From UBA920 sp038257015 (GTDB taxonomy: Bacteria; Patescibacteriota; Doudnabacteria; UBA920), in assembly GCA_038257015.1 (NCBI GenBank), contig JBBSJS010000010.1:1-23775 (forward strand): a stretch of DNA of 23,775 bases, in the 5' to 3' direction. The notes under the pieces were generated by a model. It had not been told where the DNA came from. It did not search any database and saw nothing but the letters and a program-made list of their open reading frames with translations. This document shows positions 1-6,321 of this stretch, in pieces. The stretch's first letter is position 1; each line of letters opens with the position of its first letter. Position numbers and translations under genes: made by a program.

Positions 1-1
1 A

Positions 2-1666
2 GATGCCTTACGCATCATTCCTTTGGGTGGCTTAGAAGAAGTTGGTGCTAACATGATGGCTTACGAATATGGTGACGATATTATCATCGTTGATGCAGGA
101 TTTGCTTTCCCAGATGACAGCACTCCTGGTATCGACTATATTATTCCTGAAACCAAGTACCTAGAAGACCGAAAGAAAAACATTCGCGGCATCTTCATTA
201 CCCATGGTCACATGGACCACACTGGCGCTATCGCCTACATTCTTGGTAAATTAGGAGATCCTCCAATTTACTCCATGCCTCTTTCAATTGGTATGATCAA
301 GAAACGATTAGAAGAATTCAACTTAGTTAACCGTGCAAAATTGAATGTAGTCCATCGTGACGACACAATTCCTGCTGGTAACTTCACAGTGAAGTTCTTT
401 GGTGTAAACCATAACATCCCCGACTCAGTTGGCTTAGCGATTAGCACTCCAGTTGGAACAGTGATTCATACTGGTGACTGGAAAATTGACCACACGCCAA
501 TTAACGAAGCAGTTACTGAATTCGGTAAAATTGCTAGTTACGGTGACAAAGGTGTTTTAGCTTTACTAAGCGATTCCACTAACTCCATCAAAGAAGGTTA
601 TTCACTTTCTGAAAAAGAAATTGGTAAAACCATCGACCGTGTTTTCCAAAATGCTGAAGGTCGTATCATTTTTGCTAGCTTCTCCTCGTTGATTCCTCGT
701 ATTCAACAAGTAATGGATATTGCAGCTAAATACGATCGCAAAGTTATTGTTACCGGCCGCTCCATTGTAAATACTTTAGAGACAGCCATTAGCATGGGTT
801 ATATCAAAATCCAACCAAAAATTATTATCAAATCTGAACAGGCCAGCAAATATCCAGAAAATAAGATTATTGTCTTAACTACTGGTGGACAAGGTGAAGA
901 AGCTTCTCAGCTCGCTCGTATGTCTCGTGGCGAACACCGCTTCATCACTATTAAAACTGGTGACACTGTAGTAATTTCAGCCTCAACTATTCCTGGCAAC
1001 GAACGCTCTGTGGTTACTGTTATTGATAACTTGATTCGCCAAGGCGCAGACGTTATTTACAACAAAATCTTAGACATTCACACCGGTGGTCACGCTCAAG
1101 CAGAAGAGTTAAAACTGATGATGCAATTAGTGAAGCCGAAATATTTCATTCCGATTCACGGTGAATTGCACATGCTTTCTGCTCACGCAAAAATTGCTCA
1201 GTCGATTGGTATTCCAAAAGAAAACTGTTTCCTACTTGGCAACGGTAATGTATTGGAAATTGACAGTCGCCAACAAGCTAAGCAACTCGCAAGTAAAGTT
1301 GAATCAGGTTACGTCTTCATTGACGGACTTGGTGTGGGTGACGTTGGTGAAGTAGTAATTCGCGACCGTCGCGTAATGGCTGAAGATGGTATGTTTGTCA
1401 TCATCACCACTTTGGACAAGCGCACTGGCAAACTAACCAACCAACCAGAAATTCTTTCACGTGGTTTCGTCTACATGAAAAACAATGACGACTTAATCCG
1501 AGAAGTAAAACATGAAGTTCGCAAACTATTAGAAAGTGCCACTAAAGGTGGAGAATCTGCTAACTGGACTGACTTACGTCAGTTAGTTAGAGACTCAATT
1601 TCCGATTACCTCTTTCAGAAAACTCAACGTAATCCAATGATTCTTCCAGTAATCATTGAAGTTTAA
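2..1666 (+). CDS. rnj: Ribonuclease J (5'-truncated by window edge)
   Basis: Metallo-beta-lactamase/beta-CASP ribonuclease acting in mRNA decay and rRNA maturation in the cytoplasm. The frame is open to the left edge: before the TTG at 23 it reads DALRIIP and runs directly into LGGLEEVGANMM, the usual RNase J opening, so the true start lies outside the window and 23 is not a start. Visible: the zinc motif HGHMDH (203-220), HTGDW, LLSDSTNS, the beta-CASP stretch with FASFSS and VTGRS, and late motifs HTGGHAQ and PIHGEL. The 554 visible residues make the gene nearly complete for a family of about 550-600. The C-terminal domain is present to the stop at 1664-1666. No plus-strand gene follows; the nearest hairpin with a T-tract is at 1893-1930. 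Confidence 0.95.
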   Translation, partial: DALRIIPLGGLEEVGANMMAYEYGDDIIIVDAGFAFPDDSTPGIDYIIPETKYLEDRKKNIRGIFITHGHMDHTGAIAYILGKLGDPPIYSMPLSIGMIKKRLEEFNLVNRAKLNVVHRDDTIPAGNFTVKFFGVNHNIPDSVGLAISTPVGTVIHTGDWKIDHTPINEAVTEFGKIASYGDKGVLALLSDSTNSIKEGYSLSEKEIGKTIDRVFQNAEGRIIFASFSSLIPRIQQVMDIAAKYDRKVIVTGRSIVNTLETAISMGYIKIQPKIIIKSEQASKYPENKIIVLTTGGQGEEASQLARMSRGEHRFITIKTGDTVVISASTIPGNERSVVTVIDNLIRQGADVIYNKILDIHTGGHAQAEELKLMMQLVKPKYFIPIHGELHMLSAHAKIAQSIGIPKENCFLLGNGNVLEIDSRQQAKQLASKVESGYVFIDGLGVGDVGEVVIRDRRVMAEDGMFVIITTLDKRTGKLTNQPEILSRGFVYMKNNDDLIREVKHEVRKLLESATKGGESANWTDLRQLVRDSISDYLFQKTQRNPMILPVIIEV

Positions 1667-1884
1667 AATCAATAAAACATTATAGAAAATTATAACCCAA
1701 GCAAAGGAAAGATTTAACACATTTATTTTTAGAAATCTGTTCCGTCGTGTAAGTATAATTTTACGGTTCAATATGTGACTTATCTTATAACACTGCATGG
1801 CTCGACAATTTCAATTTAGGATGCCTGGCAGTATCGATACAAGATAACAAACTAATAACCAAGACAATTAGTCTCCGTAGTTAT
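1667..1884. other. Intergenic spacer after rnj
   Basis: AT-rich spacer of about 220 bp. I see no coding signal with a ribosome site and no RNA gene. A weak hairpin occurs near 1747-1766 (GTAA/TTAC arms). It ends at the first copy of the 48-bp terminator repeat. Confidence 0.4.
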
Positions 1885-1885
1885 A

Positions 1886-1933
1886 AAAAAATAGCGACCA
1901 TTTGCACATTGTGCATTTGGTCGCTTTTGTTTG
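1886..1933. repeat. 48-bp direct repeat, copy 1; bidirectional terminator
   Basis: Identical over 48 bases to 2387-2434. It contains a hairpin, AGCGACCA...TGGTCGCT (1893-1900 with 1918-1925) plus inner GCAC/GTGC, with an A-run on the left and a T-rich run on the right. It can terminate the minus-strand gene ending at 1944 and also RNA coming from rnj. Confidence 0.85.
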
Positions 1934-1943
1934 CTGCGGCTTG

Positions 1944-2315
1944 TTAGGCAGACGCGGTTAGTACTTGCTTGAAGCTTTGAAGATTATCTTCCAGTTGAGC
2001 AATGATCTCCTTGGCTGTTTCTTCATATAACATCGCCTCTTCTCCTGAGCCACCGAACCGAACCGATAGGATTTCAGGTTGGGTGGGGCGCCAACATAAA
2101 TAAATGTTTTCACCTTTGAACGAAGGTAATACCGAGGCTTGAATGCTTCTCGGTATCAACAGAAAGTCTTGAAAGATGAACGAAAACACCAGACAGCTAA
2201 ACTTGCCGCTATCGCAAATTTGCCATTGATATTTCTTAATGAACTCACAGAGCCCTATTAGTTCCTGCTGAGTTTCCGGTTTAACATACTGAAGGTTAAC
2301 ATTTTGCTCTGACAT
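1944..2315 (-). CDS. Hypothetical protein, 123 aa, in a repeat-flanked cassette
   Basis: I do not recognise the family. A soluble protein without signal peptide or membrane segment; one short hydrophobic patch near residues 40-55 (FSCLVFSFIF) looks like a buried strand, and the C-terminal 40 residues are likely helical and acidic. The start is set by a strong SD (AAGGAGG, 7 bases before ATG) and by a promoter at 2354-2382. It ends in TAA, 10 bases before the terminator hairpin. The whole unit, promoter to stop, lies between the two exact 48-bp repeats. That is consistent with a mobile or duplicated cassette, but no recombinase is present nearby. Confidence 0.75.
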   Translation of the reverse strand: MSEQNVNLQYVKPETQQELIGLCEFIKKYQWQICDSGKFSCLVFSFIFQDFLLIPRSIQASVLPSFKGENIYLCWRPTQPEILSVRFGGSGEEAMLYEETAKEIIAQLEDNLQSFKQVLTASA

Positions 2316-2353
2316 TTAAATTCCTCCTTGAAAGTATTTGCATATAGCTTGTG

Positions 2354-2382
2354 ATAGTAGCAACTAACAGACGAAAAGTCAA
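2354..2382 (-). promoter_or_regulatory. Sigma-70-type promoter of the 1944-2315 gene
   Basis: On the minus strand TTGACT (2377-2382), a 17-base spacer and TACTAT (2354-2359). The stretch TAGTTGCTA-TAT at the -10 is nearly repeated in the promoter at 7952-7980. Confidence 0.7.
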
Positions 2383-2386
2383 TCAT

Positions 2387-2434
2387 AAAAAATAGCGACC
2401 ATTTGCACATTGTGCATTTGGTCGCTTTTGTTTG
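2387..2434. repeat. 48-bp direct repeat, copy 2; terminator
   Basis: Exact copy of 1886-1933, offset 501 bp. The hairpin at 2394-2426 with flanking A/T runs lies just past the stop of the minus-strand gene 2446-2880 and acts as its terminator. Confidence 0.85.
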
Positions 2435-2445
2435 GTGCTTGGCCA

Positions 2446-2880
2446 TTACTTACCAGCTCGGGCTATTTTGTGAGTTTCCCCGCTATTGATTTGAGCACAA
2501 GCTTTATTGAGCGCTTCTTTCACCATCCTTCGTCTGCAAAGCAAGTATTGCTTCTCTACTTCCATAGCTTCAATCAACTTCAGCCCTGACTCTTCATCGA
2601 GAGTTATGACTGTCTTTTTTACCTTGAAGTCTTCAGTCAAAACCCACCCTTCAATTGCAACATTTTGAAGCTTTTCAATGTTGGGTTTGATTCTCAACTC
2701 AAACACTTTCAGTCTCTTTTTTAACCTCGAATAAAATTCGGGTTGATAAGAACTGATCAGAACACCATCCGTTTTTGATTCTATCAGATACAATTCATCT
2801 ACATTTTTTCGTATCTGCGTAACCTCTTTGGCCAACAAAAATAGCTTAAACTGAGTTTGCTGTGTAATACTAATTTTCAT
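2446..2880 (-). CDS. Hypothetical protein, 144 aa
   Basis: Family not recognised. Soluble, mixed helix/strand composition, rich in Lys, Glu and Leu, with a charged helical C-terminal third (VEKQYLLCRRRMVKEAL). No signal peptide or membrane segment. ATG is preceded by AAGGGGGA about 7 bases upstream and by a promoter with a perfect 17-base spacer at 2903-2931. The stop is followed by the 48-bp terminator repeat. It is the second of four small minus-strand genes in a row; none overlaps this one, so it is probably monocistronic. Confidence 0.75.
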   Translation of the reverse strand: MKISITQQTQFKLFLLAKEVTQIRKNVDELYLIESKTDGVLISSYQPEFYSRLKKRLKVFELRIKPNIEKLQNVAIEGWVLTEDFKVKKTVITLDEESGLKLIEAMEVEKQYLLCRRRMVKEALNKACAQINSGETHKIARAGK

Positions 2881-2902
2881 CGTCGTTCCCCCTTGTTCGC
2901 GT

Positions 2903-2931
2903 ATATTAAAGACTTATGTCGAATTAGTCAA
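2903..2931 (-). promoter_or_regulatory. Promoter of the 2446-2880 gene
   Basis: Minus strand TTGACT (2926-2931), 17-base spacer, TAATAT (2903-2908). The -35 box sits in the T-run of the upstream terminator (2939-2964), so the two units are packed end to end. Confidence 0.75.
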
Positions 2932-2934
2932 TAG

Positions 2935-2964
2935 AAAAGCGGCGGTACCAAATGGTGCCGCCGC
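2935..2964 (-). terminator. Terminator of the 3648-2973 operon
   Basis: GCGGCGGTACC (2939-2949), loop AAAT, GGTGCCGCCGC (2954-2964): an 11-bp GC-rich stem with one G-U pair, followed on the minus strand by TTTTC. Confidence 0.9.
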
Positions 2965-2972
2965 TACTAAAA

Positions 2973-3173
2973 TTACGAAACCTCTTGGTTAATTAGATAC
3001 GGAGAAGGTTCGTGAATATAAAAATGAGTGTGGAGTTCTTCTTTACCAGTAAAAAGTTGCCCCGATGCATCGCATCTCACAGAATCTTTTCTCACACCTA
3101 TACGGTGTTCGGGAACTCGGTCAGAATTAACGTCAACAGGTTTGTTGCACAATAGGCATTTTACTTGTTTCAT
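2973..3173 (-). CDS. Small zinc-finger-like protein, 66 aa
   Basis: Start chosen at 3173 (MKQVKC...), because AGGAGG lies 7 bases upstream; a longer frame to 3239 has no ribosome site and overlaps the upstream gene. Cys6-x2-Cys9, His23 and Cys34 followed by a SG turn (CLLC ... PEHR ... RCDASGQ) resemble small single-zinc ribbons seen in phage and actinobacterial small proteins, so a zinc-bound fold is likely. It has no recognisable catalytic residue. The gene follows the 149-aa gene after a 25-base gap and shares its promoter and terminator, so the two form a small operon. Function unknown. Confidence 0.75.
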   Translation of the reverse strand: MKQVKCLLCNKPVDVNSDRVPEHRIGVRKDSVRCDASGQLFTGKEELHTHFYIHEPSPYLINQEVS

Positions 3174-3198
3174 TTTGTTTCCTCCTATCGGTTGTGTA

Positions 3199-3648
3199 CT
3201 ATCTTTCCAGTTCTTTAGCCAGCAAATCGATTGCATCATCGGAAATCACTCCGGGCTTGATAAACCCAAGATGCCTTTTCATTTCCCACCGAGCTCGTGT
3301 CCTGAGCTCACCGTTATTATACTGTTTTGGTTTGTAAGGAGACAATCTACCAGGGCTAGAAAAGAACCTGTCATTGTCCAAATCCTCCTGCTGTTGTTTA
3401 AGGATTTCTTTCTTTTCATAGAGATCCAAAACGGATTTCTCTATGATTCTGTGAATTTCCTCACAATCATAAATTTTAACAAACTGCAACAAGTCAATTT
3501 CTAGTCCATGATAACTTGCAAGATGCAGAAGTCGAAGACATTTTTCGCTGTACAACTGTCCTGTCTCGCGCTCGTCACAACTTGGTTTGATGATACCGTG
3601 CTTTCCAAACATTGGCAATGCAGAAATTTGAGTCAAATTTTGTCTCAT
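3199..3648 (-). CDS. Hypothetical protein, 149 aa
   Basis: Family not recognised. A highly charged, probably largely helical protein; the middle (about residues 60-95) has heptad-like runs of Glu, Lys and Gln and could be a coiled coil, followed by a basic stretch (RLSPYKPKQ...RTRARWEMKRH). A perfect SD, AGGAGGTGA, lies about 7 bases before ATG. First gene of a two-gene operon with the zinc-finger-like gene, driven by the promoter at 3684-3712. No signal peptide or membrane segment. Confidence 0.75.
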   Translation of the reverse strand: MRQNLTQISALPMFGKHGIIKPSCDERETGQLYSEKCLRLLHLASYHGLEIDLLQFVKIYDCEEIHRIIEKSVLDLYEKKEILKQQQEDLDNDRFFSSPGRLSPYKPKQYNNGELRTRARWEMKRHLGFIKPGVISDDAIDLLAKELER

Positions 3649-3683
3649 CTTTATTTCACCTCCTAATATAGATTTGACTTTGA

Positions 3684-3712
3684 ACTATACTAATTATACA
3701 ACAAGTTGTCAA
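3684..3712 (-). promoter_or_regulatory. Promoter of the 3648-2973 operon
   Basis: Minus strand TTGACA (3707-3712), 17-base spacer, TATAGT (3684-3689). It is back to back with the plus-strand promoter of the attenuator at 3727. Confidence 0.8.
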
Positions 3713-3726
3713 CGCAAGGCTATTGC

Positions 3727-3755
3727 TTGACTAAGATTATGAACTAATATATTTT
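3727..3755 (+). promoter_or_regulatory. Promoter of the Trp-attenuated operon
   Basis: TTGACT (3727-3732) and a 17-base spacer to TATTTT (3750-3755); TATATT at 3748-3753 with a 15-base spacer is the alternative. Transcription would begin at about 3762, exactly where the leader peptide starts, so the leader would be read from a leaderless mRNA. Confidence 0.6.
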
Positions 3756-3761
3756 ATATGT

Positions 3762-3821
3762 ATGAATCAATTCAATAACATCAATATCGTTTGGTGGACT
3801 TTGCCGCTCTGCAAAGTCTAG
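3762..3821 (+). CDS. Trp-rich leader peptide, 19 aa
   Basis: The frame reads MNQFNNINIVWWTLPLCKV then TAG. Tandem TGG codons (3792-3797) sit immediately before the first arm of hairpin 1:2, and the stop lies at its distal end, the geometry of a trp-operon leader peptide. There is no SD, but the predicted transcription start falls on or next to the ATG. An overlapping frame from 3758 encodes only six residues and lacks Trp. The product need not have a function: its translation is the sensor of charged tRNA-Trp. Confidence 0.75.
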   Translation: MNQFNNINIVWWTLPLCKV

Positions 3822-3886
3822 TTTGAATTTGGTTTAAATACACAACAACCAAAACACTTCTAACTCTTTGCAGGAAGTGTTTTTTA
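3795..3886 (+). promoter_or_regulatory. Tryptophan transcription attenuator
   Basis: Three competing helices are visible. 1:2 pairs 3797-3804 (GACTTTGC) with 3811-3818 (GCAAAGTC), extendable by two pairs. 2:3, the antiterminator, pairs 3809-3816 (CTGCAAAG) with 3866-3873 (CTTTGCAG) and then 3820-3823 with 3862-3865. 3:4, the terminator, pairs 3853-3860 (AACACTTC) with 3874-3881 (GAAGTGTT), followed by a T-run to 3885. 2:3 and 3:4 cannot coexist, because no linker nucleotide remains to span the 12-bp helix. A ribosome stalled at the Trp codons covers arm 1 and frees arm 2 (read-through); one at the stop codon covers arm 2 (termination). All from sequence; the regulatory reading is inference. 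Confidence 0.75.
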
Positions 3887-3899
3887 TTATGGAGGAAAA

Positions 3900-4685
3900 A
3901 TGCTAGAAAAAAGACTGGTGAAGGCCATGGCACAATATGCCAGGCAAATTGGATCGGAAGAATTTTTACCAACAACAATAGAATGGCTACCAAAAATTTT
4001 AAACACTTGCGGTCCTACTAGTCAGCACCGTAAGATGGCTTTGAAAATTGCTCAATCCATTTTATTGAATCGAGAGGTAAGAGTAATCGCTCCTTGCTGC
4101 CCGGATTATAGCTACAGCAACGAGGTTTATGACTTTAAAAGTCTAAACTGTGAAGTGTCGTTACTAGCAAAGAAGCAAATTGAGTTTTTAATAGGGTTGC
4201 AAAAACAAGGCATCCCAGTGAAAGCCATCCTACTTTACGCCGACCAAGAAGCCTGTGACGATCAATTGCTCAGGCTTGCGAATGGTGAAAAAAACTTATT
4301 TATCGCCAGGGTTAAGCAATCAGTAGAAAGCACAAAGCTACTATTGAGAGATACTTCTTGGCAAGCTAGCCTTATGACGGATTTTCTGCCCAGCTTCTTT
4401 TCTGAAGAAGAAACTTTGGGCGATGAATTAAAATCACGCTCAGAGTTATCGGCACGAATTAGTTCTGATACTTTGCAACGCCTGGATATGTATCGAAGGA
4501 TTAATCCTTGCATACAAACCGCTGAGGCAATAGAGCGAACCATTCGCACTGCCACTCACTATCTGATTCTTGGTAATTACGCAGTAACGCATAATTACCT
4601 AATCTCAAACCATACCACAACCAACCTGGCTTGGTATGGCGACACTGGCGTTGGAATTCTACATAATCCAATTGCTGTTTACTAA
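3900..4685 (+). CDS. Unknown 261-aa protein under Trp attenuation
   Basis: I do not recognise this family. Soluble, no signal peptide or membrane segment. Visible: an N-terminal helical part (1-55), a strand leading into CCPDYSYS (66-73), a second strand KAILLYADQEA (108-118), helical middle, and a distinctive end with HTTTNLAWYG and GVGILHNP. The strand spacing suggests a Rossmann-like alpha/beta fold. It starts at ATG 3900 with GGAGG four bases upstream, after the attenuator terminator. Next genes are a degenerate histidine phosphatase and trpS. The context suggests a role tied to tryptophan or charged tRNA-Trp. A faint similarity in strand pattern to tRNA-dependent cyclodipeptide synthases is too weak to use as a call. 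Confidence 0.85.
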   Translation: MLEKRLVKAMAQYARQIGSEEFLPTTIEWLPKILNTCGPTSQHRKMALKIAQSILLNREVRVIAPCCPDYSYSNEVYDFKSLNCEVSLLAKKQIEFLIGLQKQGIPVKAILLYADQEACDDQLLRLANGEKNLFIARVKQSVESTKLLLRDTSWQASLMTDFLPSFFSEEETLGDELKSRSELSARISSDTLQRLDMYRRINPCIQTAEAIERTIRTATHYLILGNYAVTHNYLISNHTTTNLAWYGDTGVGILHNPIAVY

Positions 4686-4687
4686 AC

Positions 4688-4706
4688 TGGGGGGTTTACT
4701 CCCCCA
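4688..4706 (+). terminator. GC hairpin after the attenuated gene
   Basis: TGGGGG and CCCCCA arms around a short loop right after the stop. No T-run follows, so it may protect the 3' end or be a weak terminator; read-through into the next gene is plausible. Confidence 0.5.
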
Positions 4707-4729
4707 CCCTTTCAACTAAATTAAGCTTT

Positions 4730-5296
4730 ATGATTAAATTTATTAAAATTGCACCATACGATACTGGCAAGTTGCGAAGTGATAGTTTTGAATATGCACA
4801 AGCTTTACTCAGCCAAACCATAAATCCGCCTGCAATCGAAATCGGCAGTTTAATATTGCCAGAAGCCGATATAATCTTTTGCTCGCCTTTAAAAAGAGCT
4901 CAGCAATCTGCCGCAAAAAGCCTGTCACCAGAAATTGTAACCATAGATCAATTAGCAGAGATACGCTTTGATATCTCAATGTTCACAAATAGTGACCAAT
5001 ATCAAAAGTTTGGCAGTAGCGTCATTCGCCAAGCTTTCGTGAAGGCCTTTATTAAAAATGGCTTAGAGCAACCACTGCAAGATCTGGAATCGGAGACCGA
5101 ACATTTGTTGGATTTATTAAATATGAATAACCAAAATGTAATCGCCATCTCTCACTCTTTTAGAATGAAGGTGATAGAAGCATACATTCTAAGTAATAAA
5201 CAACTGTTTCGGGAACCAACATTGATTAAAAACTTTATCAATACTGACACTAAACTATATGAGTTCAAAACTGGTTTTAGCCTTGTTTATAATTAA
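4730..5296 (+). CDS. Histidine phosphatase-fold protein lacking the RHG motif
   Basis: 188 aa. The phosphoglycerate mutase/histidine phosphatase fold is suggested by CSPLKRAQQSA (51-61), where R56 matches a conserved phosphate-pocket arginine, by AEIRFD (E77), and by AISHSFRMK, where H142 matches the second conserved histidine. The catalytic N-terminal RHG should lie at about residues 7-10, but the sequence there is IAPY, so the phosphohistidine nucleophile appears to be missing. It is probably an inactive or repurposed relative. ATG 4730 has no SD; a TAAATT at 4717-4722 leaves seven bases to ATG, as at trpS and ychF, so a leaderless start is possible. It lies between the Trp-attenuated gene and trpS. 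Confidence 0.75.
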   Translation: MIKFIKIAPYDTGKLRSDSFEYAQALLSQTINPPAIEIGSLILPEADIIFCSPLKRAQQSAAKSLSPEIVTIDQLAEIRFDISMFTNSDQYQKFGSSVIRQAFVKAFIKNGLEQPLQDLESETEHLLDLLNMNNQNVIAISHSFRMKVIEAYILSNKQLFREPTLIKNFINTDTKLYEFKTGFSLVYN

Positions 5297-5298
5297 TT

Positions 5299-5307
5299 TG
5301 CTATACT
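5299..5307 (+). promoter_or_regulatory. Extended -10 promoter of trpS (leaderless)
   Basis: TGCTATACT with only seven bases to the ATG at 5315, so the mRNA should start at or next to the start codon. The same TGCTATACT occurs on the minus strand before the HAD gene (7153-7161). Confidence 0.7.
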
Positions 5308-5314
5308 TAAACAT

Positions 5315-6289
5315 ATGAACAAAGAAACTATTCTCTCAGGCGTCCAAGCCACAGGCCGTATGCACATCGGTAACTACCTTGGTGCTCTGAAACAATTCGT
5401 TGATATTCAAAATGAAGGCAAACTGCAATGCTACTTTTTCGTGGCTGATTTACACGCCTTAACTGTCCCCCGTGACCCGGAAAAATTGCGTAAAGATACA
5501 TTAGAAGTTGTGGCTGAATATATTGCTGCCGGACTTGATCCAAGCAAATCCGTGATTTTCATTCAAAACCATGTTCCCGAACACGCAGAATTAGCTTGGA
5601 TTTTTAACTGTATCACACCGGTTGGCGAACTAGAACGAATGACACAATTCAAAGACAAAGGTAAATCTCAAAAAGACAGTGTAAACGCTGGACTGCTTAC
5701 CTACCCTACTTTGATGGCAGCTGATATTCTATTGTACAAACCAAACTTTGTTCCTGTTGGCGATGACCAAGTTCAACATATTGAACTCTCTCGCATCGTC
5801 GCGCGCAAATTCAACAACCAATTTGGCGAAACTTTCCCAGAACCTCAATCGTATATCAAAAAACCTTTGCGTATTATGAGCCTTAAAGACCCGGCAAAGA
5901 AAATGAGTAAGACTGGCGATGAACCTTTGTATATGGATGATGAACCAGATGTAATTCACTCTAAGCTAAAAAAGGCGGTCACTGCCACTAGCGGTGAAGG
6001 TGGCGCGGGGGTAGACAATTTAATGTTCTTGCTCGATCAGTTTGGTGATAAATCTCAGGTAGCAGAATTTGCTGGGGCCATAAAAGACGAGTCTATTAAG
6101 TATAGTGAACTCAAAGACGCGCTGGCTGAATCGGTTAGTAATTACTTTGCAAATTTCCGAGATAAGAAAAAAGCACTACTGGAAGACAAGCAACACTTAG
6201 CGCAAATTTTAGCTGATGGCGCTGGCAAGGCCAGGGAGATTGCCCAACAAACTATGTTTGAAGTAAAAGAAAAAACCGGTTTGCTCTAA
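5315..6289 (+). CDS. trpS: Tryptophanyl-tRNA synthetase
   Basis: Class I synthetase that charges tRNA-Trp in the cytoplasm. The HIGH-type motif is MHIGN (16-20) and the KMSKS motif is KMSKT (196-200). Further family marks are GDDQVQHIELSR (149-160) and the ADLHALT segment (44-50). 324 residues is the normal bacterial length. No SD precedes ATG 5315; the extended -10 at 5299-5307 implies a leaderless transcript, although read-through from the attenuated operon could also reach it. The stop lies inside the loop of its terminator (6272-6306). Its position behind a Trp-responsive leader is the main contextual clue to the upstream unknown gene. Confidence 0.97.
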   Translation: MNKETILSGVQATGRMHIGNYLGALKQFVDIQNEGKLQCYFFVADLHALTVPRDPEKLRKDTLEVVAEYIAAGLDPSKSVIFIQNHVPEHAELAWIFNCITPVGELERMTQFKDKGKSQKDSVNAGLLTYPTLMAADILLYKPNFVPVGDDQVQHIELSRIVARKFNNQFGETFPEPQSYIKKPLRIMSLKDPAKKMSKTGDEPLYMDDEPDVIHSKLKKAVTATSGEGGAGVDNLMFLLDQFGDKSQVAEFAGAIKDESIKYSELKDALAESVSNYFANFRDKKKALLEDKQHLAQILADGAGKAREIAQQTMFEVKEKTGLL

Positions 6290-6306
6290 AGCTAGCCGGT
6301 TTTTTT
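6272..6306 (+). terminator. Terminator of trpS
   Basis: AAAACCGG (6272-6279) pairs with CCGGTTTT (6296-6303) and continues into a T-run. The trpS stop codon (6287-6289) is in the loop. Confidence 0.85.
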
Positions 6307-6321
6307 AATCATACCCGTAAG

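Noticed and set aside
1886..2434. Integron attC sites or CRISPR repeats
   Set aside because: Only two copies 501 bp apart, no attC core sites, no spacers of uniform size and no integrase or cas gene.
3028..3504. 158-codon plus-strand frame opposite the small genes
   Set aside because: It is antisense to two genes that have promoter, SD and terminator, and itself lacks a ribosome site.
3900..4685. Cyclodipeptide synthase call
   Set aside because: Only the approximate spacing of two strands is similar; the catalytic Ser, Tyr and Glu motifs of that family are not evident.
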